DNA of 64,000 nt from Pseudomonas sp. StFLB209 (GTDB lineage: Bacteria > Pseudomonadota > Gammaproteobacteria > Pseudomonadales > Pseudomonadaceae). The DNA is taken from positions 5,349,001 through 5,413,000 of the forward strand of contig NZ_AP014637.1 in NCBI RefSeq assembly GCF_000829415.1, in the 5' to 3' direction. Numbering within the stretch: the first letter of the stretch is position 1; each line of letters starts with the position of its first letter. Below are positions 27,618-37,677 of this stretch, piece after piece. A model generated the notes under the pieces. That model was not told the origin of the DNA and searched no databases. It was given only the letters and a program-made list of their open reading frames with translations. The position numbers and the translations under genes are program-made.

Positions 27618-28316
27618 TTAGATGGTCACTAGCCCCCTCACCCCGTGCGCCTCCATGTGCTCGCCCCGGCCCTGCTGGACAATCTCACCGCGCGACATGA
27701 CCAGATACTGGTCGGCCAGCTCGGCGGCAAAGTCGTAGAACTGCTCGACCAGCACAATGGCCATGTCGCCCCGCTCGGCCAGGCGCTTGATGACTGCGCC
27801 GATCTCCTTGATCACCGATGGCTGGATGCCTTCGGTGGGCTCGTCGAGGATCAACAGCCGAGGGCGGCTGGCCAGGGCACGGCCGATGGCCAGTTGCTGT
27901 TGCTGGCCGCCAGACAAATCACCGCCACGGCGCTGCTTCATTTGCAGCAGCACCGGGAACAGTTCGTAGATAAAGGCCGGGACCTCTTTGGCCTCGCTGC
28001 CGGGAAAACGCGACAGGCCCATCAACAGGTTTTCCTCGACCGTCAGCCGGGCGAAGATTTCCCGGCCCTGCGGCACATAGGCAATCCCGGCCTGGACTCG
28101 CTGGTGCGGTTTGAGGCTGTTGATGTTCTGCCCCTCCCATTGCACCGCGCCTTCGCGGGCTGGCAACAGACCCATCAGCACCTTGAGCAGGGTGGTTTTG
28201 CCGACGCCGTTGCGGCCCAGCAGGCACGTCACTTCGCCGACGTTGGCCTGGAACGACAGGCCGCGCAGGATATGGCTGCCGCCGTAGTATTGATGCAAGT
28301 CGCTTACTTGGAGCAT
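27618..28316 (-). CDS. urtE: Urea ABC transporter ATPase UrtE
   Basis: 232 aa. Start 28316 has GAGGAA upstream. A LivF-type ATP-binding subunit of the high-affinity urea importer: Walker A GRNGVGKTT, signature LSGGQQQQLAIGRAL, Walker B LLILDEP followed by TEGIQPSVIKEIG, the form found in UrtE. Last gene of the urea operon, 49 nt after urtD. Confidence 0.94.
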   Translation of the reverse strand: MLQVSDLHQYYGGSHILRGLSFQANVGEVTCLLGRNGVGKTTLLKVLMGLLPAREGAVQWEGQNINSLKPHQRVQAGIAYVPQGREIFARLTVEENLLMGLSRFPGSEAKEVPAFIYELFPVLLQMKQRRGGDLSGGQQQQLAIGRALASRPRLLILDEPTEGIQPSVIKEIGAVIKRLAERGDMAIVLVEQFYDFAAELADQYLVMSRGEIVQQGRGEHMEAHGVRGLVTI

Positions 28317-28365
28317 GTGGATTCCTCGAAATTGCAGCGGCAAGTCTCTGCTTGAAGCCGGCGCG

Positions 28366-29229
28366 TCAGCGCCCCAGATAAACCTCGATCACCCGCTCGT
28401 CAGCCTGTACATCGGCCAACGCGCCTTCGGCCAGCACGCTGCCCTGATGCAGTACCGTGACGTGGTCGGCAATCGCACCGACAAAGCCCATGTCGTGCTC
28501 GACCACCATCAGCGAGTGTTTGCCGGCCAGGCGCTTGAACAGCTCGGCAGTGAACTCGGTTTCGGCATCGGTCATGCCCGCCACCGGTTCATCGAGCAAC
28601 AGCAATTGCGGGTCCTGGACCAGCAACATGCCAATTTCGAGAAACTGCTTCTGGCCATGCGATAACAAGCCTGCCGGGCGATCCCGTGACGCGCTCAAGC
28701 GAATGGTGTCCAGCACCTCGTCGATGCGCGTGCGTTGCTCGCCGTTCAGGCGGGCCCTGAGGCTGGCCCACACCGACTTGTCGGTCTTGAGCGCCAGCTC
28801 CAGGTTCTCGAACACGCTCAGCGCTTCGAACACCGTGGGTTTCTGGAACTTGCGGCCGATGCCGGCCTGGGCGATCTGCACCTCGCTCATGCGGGTCAGG
28901 TCCAGAGTTTCGCCGAACCAGGCCGTGCCCTGACCGGGTCGGGTCTTGCCGGTGATGACGTCCATCAAGGTGGTTTTGCCCGCGCCGTTAGGGCCGATGA
29001 TGCAGCGCAGTTCACCGACCCCGATGTACAGGTTGAGATTATTCAGCGCCTTGAAGCCATCGAAGCTGACGCTGATGTCTTCCAGGGTCAGGATCGTACC
29101 GTGCCGGGTATTGAGGCCGGGGCCGGCACTGTTACCCAGACCCAGCGCGTCTCGGCCAGTGCCGGCGTCGCTGTTGGGGTCCAGAATCGGCTCCAGCATG
29201 AAGGCCGGGTTTGCGTGGCTGGCAATCAT
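28366..29229 (-). CDS. urtD: Urea ABC transporter ATPase UrtD
   Basis: 287 aa. ATG 29229 follows AAGGAG and overlaps the urtC stop as ATGA. A LivG-type ATPase: Walker A GPNGAGKTT, signature LSHGQKQFLEIGMLL (UrtD-type, with H instead of G in the second position), Walker B LLLLDEPVAGMTDAETE. A roughly 45-residue N-terminal leader (HANPAFMLEPILDPNSDAGT) precedes the domain, as often in Pseudomonas UrtD. It pairs with UrtE to energise urea import. Confidence 0.94.
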   Translation of the reverse strand: MIASHANPAFMLEPILDPNSDAGTGRDALGLGNSAGPGLNTRHGTILTLEDISVSFDGFKALNNLNLYIGVGELRCIIGPNGAGKTTLMDVITGKTRPGQGTAWFGETLDLTRMSEVQIAQAGIGRKFQKPTVFEALSVFENLELALKTDKSVWASLRARLNGEQRTRIDEVLDTIRLSASRDRPAGLLSHGQKQFLEIGMLLVQDPQLLLLDEPVAGMTDAETEFTAELFKRLAGKHSLMVVEHDMGFVGAIADHVTVLHQGSVLAEGALADVQADERVIEVYLGR

Positions 29230-30305
29230 GATTCGCTCCTTTTCTTCAGCAGACCGATCACGCCCTTGGGCAGGTACAGGGTGACGACGATGAACAGCGC
29301 GCCCAGGCAGAACAGCCAGTATTCCGGGAAGGCCACGGTGAACCAGCTCTTCATGCCGTTGACCAGCCCGGCACCGAGCAGTGGCCCGATCAGGGTGCCG
29401 CGCCCGCCCAACGCCACCCACACCGCCGCCTCGATCGAGTTGGTCGGTGACATTTCGCTGGGGTTGATGATCCCCACTTGCGGCACGTACAAGGCCCCGG
29501 CCAGCCCGCACATCACCGCGCTGAGCACCCAGATGAACAGCTTGAAACCGCGCGGGTCGTAACCGCAGAACATCAGCCGGTTTTCCGCATCGCGCAGCGC
29601 GGTCAGCACCCGACCGAACTTGCTCTGCGCCAGCCGCCAGCCCACATACAGACAGCCGGCCAGCAGCAACACGGTGGCCAGGAACAGCACCGCACGGGTG
29701 CCCGGCGCGCTGATCGAAAAGCCCAGGATGCTGCGAAAGCTGGTAAAGCCGTTATTGCCGCCAAAACCGGTCTCGTTACGAAAAAACAACAGCATGCCGG
29801 CAAAGGTCAGCGCCTGGGTCATGATCGAGAAGTATACGCCCTTGATCCGCGAACGAAAGGCGAAGAAACCGAACACCAATGCCAACAGGCCGGGGGCCAG
29901 AACCACCAGGCACAGGGCCCAGAGAAAGTTATCGGTACCGGCCCAGTACCAAGGCAGTTCGGTCCATGACAAGAAGGTCATGAACGCCGGCAGGCCATCA
30001 CCGGCCGCTTCGCGCATCAAATACATGCCCATCGCGTAGCCGCCCAGCGCGAAGAATAATCCGTGGCCCAGCGACAGCATTCCTGCATACCCCCACACCA
30101 AATCCAGCGCCAGCGCAACAATGGCGTAGCAAAGGATCTTGCCGACCAGAGTCAGGGTGTAAGCCGAAACCTGCAACGGGTGTTCGGCAGGCAATAGCGA
30201 CAGCAGCGGCATGGCCAGCAGCACCGCCAGCAGCACGCCGCCGATCAGCAGGGTGAGTTTCGGGCCGGCCTTCTGCGCGGCGGTCATCATCAATGGCTGG
30301 TTCAT
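29226..30305 (-). CDS. urtC: Urea ABC transporter permease UrtC
   Basis: 359 aa, a LivM-type permease with about 10 membrane segments. Motifs: LDLVWGYAGMLSLGHGLFFA, SWTELPWYWAGTDNF (UrtC-type periplasmic loop), RDAENRLMFCGYDPRGFKLF and GRGTLIGPLLGAGLVNGMKS. Its start overlaps the urtB stop by one base (TGATG). Confidence 0.94.
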   Translation of the reverse strand: MNQPLMMTAAQKAGPKLTLLIGGVLLAVLLAMPLLSLLPAEHPLQVSAYTLTLVGKILCYAIVALALDLVWGYAGMLSLGHGLFFALGGYAMGMYLMREAAGDGLPAFMTFLSWTELPWYWAGTDNFLWALCLVVLAPGLLALVFGFFAFRSRIKGVYFSIMTQALTFAGMLLFFRNETGFGGNNGFTSFRSILGFSISAPGTRAVLFLATVLLLAGCLYVGWRLAQSKFGRVLTALRDAENRLMFCGYDPRGFKLFIWVLSAVMCGLAGALYVPQVGIINPSEMSPTNSIEAAVWVALGGRGTLIGPLLGAGLVNGMKSWFTVAFPEYWLFCLGALFIVVTLYLPKGVIGLLKKRSES

Positions 30306-31876
30306 CAGTCGATCACCCTTCCCTTGAGCGCGAAGAGGCCTTGCGGACGCTTCTGGATAAACAGAATGATCAGCGCCAGGATCAGGATCTTGCCCAGCAC
30401 GGCGCCAATCTGCGGTTCGAGAATCTTGTTGAGCACACCCAGGCCAAACGCGGCGCTGACACTGCCAGCCAGTTGCCCGACCCCGCCAAGCACCACCACC
30501 AGGAACGAGTCGATGATGTAGCCCTGGCCCAGGTCCGGACCGACGTTACCGATCTGGCTGAGCGCCACGCCGCCGAGCCCTGCGATCCCCGAGCCCAGGC
30601 CAAAGGCGAGCATGTCCACCCGCCCGGTGGGCACGCCGCAGCAGGCCGCCATGTTGCGATTCTGGGTCACAGCGCGCACGTTCAGGCCCAGCCGGGTCTT
30701 GTTCAGCAACAGCCAGGTCAGCGCGACCACGCACAGCGCAAAGCCGATGATCACGATCCGGTTGTACGGCAGCACCAGGTTGGGCAACACCTGAATCCCG
30801 CCCGACAGCCAGCCGGGGTTGGCAACTTCGACGTTCTGCGCGCCGAAAATCAGACGTACCGCCTGGATCAGCATCAGGCTGATGCCCCAGGTCGCCAGCA
30901 GGGTTTCCAGCGGGCGGCCATACAGATGACGGATCACCGTGCGCTCCAGAGCCATGCCGATCAACGCCGTGACACAGAAGGCCGCTGGCAGTGCCAGCAA
31001 CGGGTAATACGCCAGCGCATCGGGCGCGTACTGCTGGAACAGCACCTGCACACAGTAGGTGGTATAGGCACCGAGCATGAGCATCTCGCCGTGGGCCATG
31101 TTGATCACCCCCAACAAACCGAAGGTAATCGCCAGGCCCAATGCGGCCAGTAGCAGGATCGAACCCAGCGACAACCCGGTAAACGCCTGGCCAAGCAGGT
31201 CGCCCATCAACAGCTTGCGCTTGACCTGCGCCAGGCTGGTCTGCGCGGCAATGCGTACGCTGGCGTCGGGCTCCACGCCCGGTTCCAGCAGCGCCTCAAG
31301 CCGGGTGCGCGCCAGCGGCTCACCGGTTTCGCCCAACAGCCGCACCGCCGCCAGCCGCACGGTGGGGCTGCTGTCGGTCAATTGCAGGTTGGCCAGCGCC
31401 AGGTTCAGGGCGGTCCATACCTGGCTGTCGGACTCGCGGGTCAGGCTCTGGCTGAGCAACGCCAGTTGTGCCGGGCGGGCATTGCGTTGCAGATGCTGCG
31501 CAGCGGCCAGCCGCACTGCGGCATCGTTACTCATCAGTTGATGACTGGCCAGCGCGGTGTCGACCAGCCCGCGCAGGCGATTGTTCAGGCGCAGTTTACG
31601 CGGCTCGTCGGCCGCTGCCGGACCGCCGTCCACGGCGCTGTACTGGCCGTTGTTGTCGATGAATGCGCGCTTGCTGCTGTCGGCCGCGACCCGGCCGTCA
31701 CGCAAGGCTTCAAGCCAGGGCAGTCGCTCACCGAGCGGTTGCACTGACCAGGCTTCGAGCAGGTCTGCCTGCGCGGCGGAGTTGCCGGCAACAAAGTCGT
31801 CGGCCTCCCCGGCCTGCGCGCCCAAGGGCAGCAGCAGTGCACAGATCAGCATCAAGCGGTGAAAGAAGTTGGGCAT
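30305..31876 (-). CDS. urtB: Urea ABC transporter permease UrtB
   Basis: 523 aa. Start 31876 (MPNFFHRLML) gives a signal peptide cleaved near LGAQA. UrtB has an extra periplasmic N-terminal region, visible here at residues 25-240 with HEAT-like helical repeats (VRLAAAQHLQ, VRLAAVRLLGETGEPLARTR). The LivH-type permease core follows (GLLGVINMAHGEMLMLGAYT, LLATWGISLMLIQAVRLIFG, VRAVTQNRNMAACCGVPTGR). It is separated from urtA by a 103-nt gap holding a REP. Confidence 0.94.
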   Translation of the reverse strand: MPNFFHRLMLICALLLPLGAQAGEADDFVAGNSAAQADLLEAWSVQPLGERLPWLEALRDGRVAADSSKRAFIDNNGQYSAVDGGPAAADEPRKLRLNNRLRGLVDTALASHQLMSNDAAVRLAAAQHLQRNARPAQLALLSQSLTRESDSQVWTALNLALANLQLTDSSPTVRLAAVRLLGETGEPLARTRLEALLEPGVEPDASVRIAAQTSLAQVKRKLLMGDLLGQAFTGLSLGSILLLAALGLAITFGLLGVINMAHGEMLMLGAYTTYCVQVLFQQYAPDALAYYPLLALPAAFCVTALIGMALERTVIRHLYGRPLETLLATWGISLMLIQAVRLIFGAQNVEVANPGWLSGGIQVLPNLVLPYNRIVIIGFALCVVALTWLLLNKTRLGLNVRAVTQNRNMAACCGVPTGRVDMLAFGLGSGIAGLGGVALSQIGNVGPDLGQGYIIDSFLVVVLGGVGQLAGSVSAAFGLGVLNKILEPQIGAVLGKILILALIILFIQKRPQGLFALKGRVID

Positions 31877-31907
31877 GATAAGTGACCTGTAGATTGGACA
31901 GGGCTGT

Positions 31908-31974
31908 GTAGGAGCCGCTTTAGCGACGAAGCCTTGAAAGCTTCGCGACCGAGGTCGCTCCCACAAGTACCGGC
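31908..31974. repeat. REP elements in the urtA-urtB gap
   Basis: TAGGAGCCGCTTTAGCGACG and CTTCGCGACCGAGGTCGCTC form two hairpins between urtA and urtB. Such elements often stabilise the upstream message, which would favour high urtA expression over the permease genes. Confidence 0.75.
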
Positions 31975-31979
31975 GTGTA

Positions 31980-33245
31980 TCAGTGGCTCTTCACCGCGTG
32001 GTCAGGCTTCTTGTCGTTGCCGGGAATGTACGGGCTCCATGGCTGGGCGCGGATCGGCTCCTGGGTCTGCCAGACCACACTGAACTGGCCGTTATCCTCG
32101 ACCTCGCCGATCATCACCGGCTTGTGCAGGTGGTGGTTGGTCTTGTCCATGGTCAGGGTGAAGCCCGACGGCGCAGCGAAGGTCTGCCCGGCCATGGCTT
32201 CACGCACCTTGTCGACATCGGTGGATTTGGCCTTTTCCACCGCCTGTGCCCACATGTGAATACCCACGTAGGTGGCTTCCATCGGGTCGTTGGTCACCGC
32301 TTTGTCGGCGCCCGGCAGGTTTTTCTTCTTCGCGTAGGCCTGCCAGTCGGCGACAAACTTCTTGTTCACCGGGTTATCAACCGACTGGAAGTAGTTCCAG
32401 GCTGCCAGGTGGCCGACCAGCGGCTTGGTGTCGATGCCGCGCAGTTCTTCTTCACCCACCGAGAACGCCACCACCGGCACGTCGGTGGCTTTCAGGCCCT
32501 GGTTGGCCAGTTCTTTGTAGAACGGCACGTTGGAGTCGCCGTTGACCGTGGAGATCACGGCGGTCTTGCCGCCGGCGGAGAACTTCTTGATGTTGGCGAC
32601 AATGGTCTGGTAATCGCTATGGCCGAACGGGGTGTAGACCTCTTCGATATCGCTGTCTTTGACGCCTTTGGAATGCAGGAAAGCGCGCAGAATCTTGTTG
32701 GTGGTGCGCGGGTAGACGTAGTCGGTGCCGAGCAGGAAGTAACGCTTGGCCGCCCCGCCGTCTTCGCTCATCAGGTACTCGACTGCCGGAATCGCCTGCT
32801 GGTTTGGCGCGGCACCGGTGTAGAACACGTTGGGCGACATTTCTTCGCCTTCGTATTGCACCGGGTAGAACAGCAACCCGTTGAGTTCCTCGAACACCGG
32901 CAACACCGATTTGCGCGACACCGAGGTCCAGCAGCCGAACACCACCGCGACCTTGTCCTGGGTCAGCAACTGGCGGCCCTTCTCGGCGAACAGCGGCCAG
33001 TTCGAGGCCGGGTCGACGACCACGGCTTCGAGTTGCTTGCCGTTGACACCGCCCTTGGCGTTGATCTCGTCGATGGTCATCAGGGCCATGTCCTTGAGCG
33101 AGGTCTCGGAGATCGCCATGGTTCCGGACAACGAATGCAGGATACCGACCTTGATGGTTTCGGCGGCTTGTACAGTCCAGCTCAGGCCCATGGCGGCAAT
33201 GGATGCAGACAAGGTAAAGGCTTTGATCAGGCTACGACGACGCAT
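31980..33245 (-). CDS. urtA: Urea ABC transporter substrate-binding protein UrtA
   Basis: 421 aa. Start 33245 follows GGGGGAT. Signal peptide (RRRSLIKAFTLSASIAAMGL, cleaved after VQA); the twin arginines could indicate Tat export. The mature part is a type I periplasmic binding fold of the amide group: GILHSLSGTMAISETSLKD, DPASNWPLFAEK, GCWTSVSRKSVLPVFEELNG, FYPVQYEGEEMSPN, and TVNGDSNVPFYKEL. It binds urea and short amides with high affinity. Confidence 0.95.
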   Translation of the reverse strand: MRRRSLIKAFTLSASIAAMGLSWTVQAAETIKVGILHSLSGTMAISETSLKDMALMTIDEINAKGGVNGKQLEAVVVDPASNWPLFAEKGRQLLTQDKVAVVFGCWTSVSRKSVLPVFEELNGLLFYPVQYEGEEMSPNVFYTGAAPNQQAIPAVEYLMSEDGGAAKRYFLLGTDYVYPRTTNKILRAFLHSKGVKDSDIEEVYTPFGHSDYQTIVANIKKFSAGGKTAVISTVNGDSNVPFYKELANQGLKATDVPVVAFSVGEEELRGIDTKPLVGHLAAWNYFQSVDNPVNKKFVADWQAYAKKKNLPGADKAVTNDPMEATYVGIHMWAQAVEKAKSTDVDKVREAMAGQTFAAPSGFTLTMDKTNHHLHKPVMIGEVEDNGQFSVVWQTQEPIRAQPWSPYIPGNDKKPDHAVKSH

Positions 33246-33259
33246 GGATGAATCCCCCA

Positions 33260-34036
33260 TCATATTGTTGAGTCAACAGTTGGCTTGTGGTGGGCAGACG
33301 CGAAATGTTCTTGCTTGCTACCTGCCGCCAGCGAACGCTGGCGGGCGGTGTGCAACATATGCAGAGTGACCTTGCGGACCTCGGCCTTGCTGACCTCTAT
33401 GTGGGTCTTCAATAACGACTGTGCCTGCTCGCAGCGGCGCTTGAGGATCGCCTCCAGAATCAGTGCATGTTCCTGATAGGTCAGCTCGATGCGCGGCCCC
33501 TGGGTGAAATCCAGACGGCGAATGATGCGAATTTTCTCGCTGACCTGGGCATGAATCCGCGCCATCTCGCGATTGCCGGCCGCCTCCAGCAAGTGGCAGT
33601 GAAACTGCTCGTCCAGCCGCGACACGGCGCTGCCGTCAGTCAGGCGCTGATCGGCCGCGACCATCCAGGTCTCGGCCAGTTGCGCCAGCAGTGGCGGTAG
33701 CTCTGCACGCGGCCAGTCACACAGGCGCTTGACCGCTTCGAGTTCCAGCACGATGCGCAGATCGTAAAGCTCTTCGAAATGCTCGAAATCAAATGGCCGC
33801 ACCTGCCAGCCGCTGCGGAAATACACCTCCAGGTAACCTTCGCGCTCCAGGCGATACAGCGCCTGGCGCACCGGGGTGCGGCTGACCGCCATGCGCTCGG
33901 CGACTTCGCCTTCGGAAAAGCGGTCACCCGGCAGCAGGCGAAACTCGAAGATGTCGTCCTTGAGCTGCGCATAGATCCGCTCGGCCAGATTCTCCGGGCG
34001 TTCCTTGCTGCGCATGACGGTGCTGGACAGTTGCAT
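33260..34036 (-). CDS. GntR/FCD-family regulator in the urea operon
   Basis: 258 aa. Start 34036 overlaps the urea carboxylase stop region (TGACATG), so it is coupled. N-terminal GntR winged helix (LAERIYAQLKDDIFEFRLLP, VAERMAVSRTPVRQALYRLE) and C-terminal FCD ligand domain (RIVLELEAVKRLCDW, DEQFHCHLLEAAGN, YQEHALILEAI with metal-binding His). Being inside the operon, it probably adjusts its own operon in response to a pathway metabolite. Confidence 0.9.
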   Translation of the reverse strand: MQLSSTVMRSKERPENLAERIYAQLKDDIFEFRLLPGDRFSEGEVAERMAVSRTPVRQALYRLEREGYLEVYFRSGWQVRPFDFEHFEELYDLRIVLELEAVKRLCDWPRAELPPLLAQLAETWMVAADQRLTDGSAVSRLDEQFHCHLLEAAGNREMARIHAQVSEKIRIIRRLDFTQGPRIELTYQEHALILEAILKRRCEQAQSLLKTHIEVSKAEVRKVTLHMLHTARQRSLAAGSKQEHFASAHHKPTVDSTI

Positions 34037-34037
34037 G

Positions 34038-37000
34038 TCAGGCCGCCTCACCCGGTTCCAGCCACACCAGCGCATCGCCCGGCGTGATCGCCTTGCCGGG
34101 CTGGCAACGCACGGCCTTGACCACTCCGGACACCGGTGCGATCACCGACAGCTCCATCTTCATCGCCTCGACCACCAGCAGGGGCGTACCGGCCTCGACG
34201 TGCTGACCCGGCTCGACCAACACCTTCCAGACACTGCCGCACATTTCGGCGCTGACCAGATGGCCTTCATAGTCCTGCGCATCAGCCTCGCTGTCGGCCG
34301 CCGCTCGGAGTACCGGCGGCTCATCGTCGTGCCACAACTGCGCCTCGCTGTCGAACGCCGCCTTCTGCCGGCTCTGGAACTCGGCAATGCTCTCGGCGTT
34401 GTCGGCCAGCAAGCGCTGGTACTCGGCGAAGTCGAATTCGCTGTGCTCGATGCGGATCTGGCCACGGCCTTCACGAAACGCCTCGCGCTGTTCATTGAGT
34501 TCAGCTTCGCTGACCGGGTAGAAACGCACCTGGTCAAAGAAGTGCAGCAACCATGGCTGGCCGTTGGCGAACTGCGGGTTCTTCACGTACTTGTTCCAGA
34601 TCGGCAGGGTACGGCCCACCAGCTGATAGCCGCCGGGCGAGTCCATGCCGTAGATGCACATGTACATGCCGCCGATGCCCACCGTGCCCTCGGCGGTGAA
34701 GGTCCGCGCCGGGTTGTACTTGGAGCTGAGCAACCGGTGGCGCGGGTCCAGCGGTACCGCACAGGGGGCGTCGAGGTACACGTCGCCCAGCCCCAGAATC
34801 AGGTAGCTGGCCTGGAACAGGATGTCACGCACCTGCTCGCGGCTGTCCAGGCCATTGATGCGCTGCAAGAAGTCCACGTTATTCGGTAACCACGGTGCTT
34901 CACTGCGCACCGTCTCGCGGTAGCGCTGGACGGCGCCGAGGGTCGCGCTGTCTTCGAAGGCCATCGGCAGATGAATGATCCGGGTCGGCACCTTGAGCTG
35001 CGAGACGTCGCCCAGCCCCTCTTCGAGCATCAGCAGGTGCTCCAGCAGGCTCTTCTGGTGCAGCACGCGGCTGTCGTAGCGCAGTTGCAACGAACGCACG
35101 CCGGGCGCCAGCTCTTCCAGGCCCTTGAGCGGCCGGGCCTTGAGGGCTTCCATCAACAGGTGCACGCGCAGCCGCAGCGCCAGGTCCAGCACGTTGTCGC
35201 CGTATTCGAGCAGAATGTAGGCGTCACCGGCCTGGCGATACACCGCCCGTGGCCGTGAGCCGCTGGCCGGCAGCTCGGCGAGAATGGTCGCCGACGCGGT
35301 GTCGGCCGGTTGCAGGGCCGGGGCTGGCAACGGCACGGCGCTGATCGCGGCCAGGGCTTCGAGGCTGCCCAATTGTGCCTGCTCCAAACTCTGCGCCTGC
35401 TGAAAACCGATGGGTTTGAAGCGCAGCTTGTCGCCGGGTTTGACCTGGCCGATCTTCCACAGCTCGGCCTTGGCGATGGTCACCGGGCAGACAAACCCGC
35501 CCAGGCTCGGGCCATCCTTGGTGAGGATCACCGGGAAGTCACCGGTGAAGTTGATCGCGCCGATCGCGTACTCGCAGTCATGCACGTTAGAGGGATGCAG
35601 GCCCGCCTCGCCGCCATCGCTGCGCGCCCAGTCGGGCTTGGGACCGGACAGCCGCACGCCAAGACGGTTGGAGTTGTAATGCACCTCCCACTCGGCGGCG
35701 AAGAACGCCTCGATCGATTGTGCGGTAAAGAAATCCGGCGCTCCGTGCGGGCCATAGAGCACGCCGATTTCCCACTCATTGCCGTAGTGCGGAATCAGGC
35801 TGGCATGCACTGCCTGCGGCGCACTGATCGGCGCCGGGGTGGTGCAGGCGGCCAGTTCCGGCTGCGAGATGGCCAGCATGTCGGCGGTGCGCAACGTGCG
35901 CCCGGCATGCCCGCCGAACTGGCCCAGCGCGAAGGTCGAGCGGCTGCCCAGATACAGCGGTACATCCAGACCGTTGCGCACGGCCAGATACGTGCGGCAA
36001 CCCGATTGCGCACGCCCAAGCTTGAGCACCTGGCCGGCCTGTACGGAAACCGGCTGCCAGTAGGCGACCGGCTCGCCGTCCAGCGTCGCCGGGCAATCGG
36101 CACCGGTCAGGGCGATCAGGGCTGCGCTGTGAAAGCGCAAGGTCGGCCCTTGCAGAGTGAACTCCAGCGCCGCGGCACTGACATGGTTGCCGACAATCCG
36201 GTTGGCCAGGCGAAACGCCTGATCGTCCATGGGCCCTGACGGCGGCACGCCAATGTCCCAGTAGCCCAGCCGCCCTGGATAGTCCTGAACACTGGAATAG
36301 GTGCCCGGCTCCAGCACTTCAATGACACTGGCCTTGAAAGTGAAATCGTCGAGCAGCCGGGTCCAGACATCACCACGGGCAAACCGCGGGTCGGCCACCA
36401 CCTGGCGCAGATAGTCGAGGTTGCTGGCAATGCCGTGCAGCCGGGTCGCGGCCAGTGCAGCTTGCATCCGCGCCATGGCATCGGCGCGGTCCTCGCCCCT
36501 GACGATCAGCTTGGCAATCATCGGATCATAGAACGCCGACACTTCACTGCCGGTGCTGACCCAGCCATCGACCCGCACATCGTCCGGAAAGTACACGTCG
36601 GTCAATACACCGGGGCTCGGCTGAAAGTTCTTCAGCGGGTCTTCGGCGTACAGCCGCACTTCAATGGCTGCGCCTTGCGGGGCGCGTCGCAGCGCTGCCC
36701 AATCCAGCGGGCTGCCGGCGGCGACTTGCAGCATGCATTCGATCAGGTCAAGGCCGGTGACCATCTCGGTGATCGGGTGCTCGACCTGCAGGCGGGTGTT
36801 GACCTCCAGAAAGTAGAAATCGTCCCGCGCAGGGTCATAAATGAACTCTACGGTGCCGGCACTGCGATAAGCCACTGACTGCCCCAGTTGCACGGCGGCG
36901 GCATGCAGGCGCTCGCGGGTGGCCTGGGGCAAGTTGGGCGCGGGGGTCTCTTCCACTACTTTCTGGTTGCGCCGTTGCAGCGAGCAATCGCGCTCGCCGA

Positions 37001-37667
37001 GGGCCACCACCTGCCCCTGACCATCACCAAAAATCTGCACTTCGACATGCCGGGCCTTATCGACGAAGCGCTCAAGGAACACCCCGGCATCACTGAAAAA
37101 CTGCTCGCCCATGCGTTTGACGCTGTCATAGGCGCTGCGCAGCGCTGGCTCATCAGCACAGCGAGTCAGGCCAATACCACCGCCGCCGGCAGTGGTCTTG
37201 AGCATTACCGGGTAACCGATCTGCTCCGCCGCTTGCACCGCCTGCTCCAGGCTGTCGAGCAGACCGGTGCCGGGGGCCATTGGCACCTGGGCTTGGCCGG
37301 CCAGCTCACGGGCACGGTGCTTGAGGCCAAACTCACGGATCTGGCCGGCGGTCGGGCCGACAAAGGCAATCCCGGCCTGCTCGCAGGCGTCAGCAAACTC
37401 GGCACTCTCAGACAGAAAGCCATAACCCGGATAGATCGCCTGGGCACCGGTTTGCTTGGCGGCGGCGAGAATCTTGTCGATACGCAGGTAGCTGTCGGCA
37501 GGTTTGTCGCCGCCCAAGGCAATCGCCACATCGGCGTCGCGCACATGCGCCGCATTGCGGTCGGCATCGGCGTACACCGCCACGCTCTTGATGCCCAGAC
37601 GCTTGAGGGTGCGGATGGCACGTACAGCGATTTCGCCACGGTTGGCGATCAATACGGTATTGAACAT
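34038..37667 (-). CDS. Urea carboxylase
   Basis: 1209 aa. Start 37667 (MFNTVLIANRGEIAVRAIRT) has GAGGCG upstream. Converts urea, ATP and bicarbonate to allophanate. Domains: biotin carboxylase 1-450 (KTTAGGGGIGLTRC, GERDCSLQRRNQKVVEETPA, FLEVNTRLQVEHPITE), carboxyltransferase of the KipA/KipI type about 460-1100 (PPSGPMDDQAFRLANRIVGN, RLGVRLSGPKPDWAR, GMYMCIYGMDSPGGYQLVGR) and biotinyl domain at the C-terminus (VEAMKMEL, Lys biotinylated). Length is normal. It precedes GntR and urtABCDE in one operon and follows allophanate hydrolase. Confidence 0.95.
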   Translation of the reverse strand: MFNTVLIANRGEIAVRAIRTLKRLGIKSVAVYADADRNAAHVRDADVAIALGGDKPADSYLRIDKILAAAKQTGAQAIYPGYGFLSESAEFADACEQAGIAFVGPTAGQIREFGLKHRARELAGQAQVPMAPGTGLLDSLEQAVQAAEQIGYPVMLKTTAGGGGIGLTRCADEPALRSAYDSVKRMGEQFFSDAGVFLERFVDKARHVEVQIFGDGQGQVVALGERDCSLQRRNQKVVEETPAPNLPQATRERLHAAAVQLGQSVAYRSAGTVEFIYDPARDDFYFLEVNTRLQVEHPITEMVTGLDLIECMLQVAAGSPLDWAALRRAPQGAAIEVRLYAEDPLKNFQPSPGVLTDVYFPDDVRVDGWVSTGSEVSAFYDPMIAKLIVRGEDRADAMARMQAALAATRLHGIASNLDYLRQVVADPRFARGDVWTRLLDDFTFKASVIEVLEPGTYSSVQDYPGRLGYWDIGVPPSGPMDDQAFRLANRIVGNHVSAAALEFTLQGPTLRFHSAALIALTGADCPATLDGEPVAYWQPVSVQAGQVLKLGRAQSGCRTYLAVRNGLDVPLYLGSRSTFALGQFGGHAGRTLRTADMLAISQPELAACTTPAPISAPQAVHASLIPHYGNEWEIGVLYGPHGAPDFFTAQSIEAFFAAEWEVHYNSNRLGVRLSGPKPDWARSDGGEAGLHPSNVHDCEYAIGAINFTGDFPVILTKDGPSLGGFVCPVTIAKAELWKIGQVKPGDKLRFKPIGFQQAQSLEQAQLGSLEALAAISAVPLPAPALQPADTASATILAELPASGSRPRAVYRQAGDAYILLEYGDNVLDLALRLRVHLLMEALKARPLKGLEELAPGVRSLQLRYDSRVLHQKSLLEHLLMLEEGLGDVSQLKVPTRIIHLPMAFEDSATLGAVQRYRETVRSEAPWLPNNVDFLQRINGLDSREQVRDILFQASYLILGLGDVYLDAPCAVPLDPRHRLLSSKYNPARTFTAEGTVGIGGMYMCIYGMDSPGGYQLVGRTLPIWNKYVKNPQFANGQPWLLHFFDQVRFYPVSEAELNEQREAFREGRGQIRIEHSEFDFAEYQRLLADNAESIAEFQSRQKAAFDSEAQLWHDDEPPVLRAAADSEADAQDYEGHLVSAEMCGSVWKVLVEPGQHVEAGTPLLVVEAMKMELSVIAPVSGVVKAVRCQPGKAITPGDALVWLEPGEAA

Positions 37668-37677
37668 GACAGGCGCC

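Noticed and set aside
31983..33251. Long plus-strand frame opposite urtA
   Set aside because: Antisense shadow; the minus-strand UrtA has signal peptide and family motifs.
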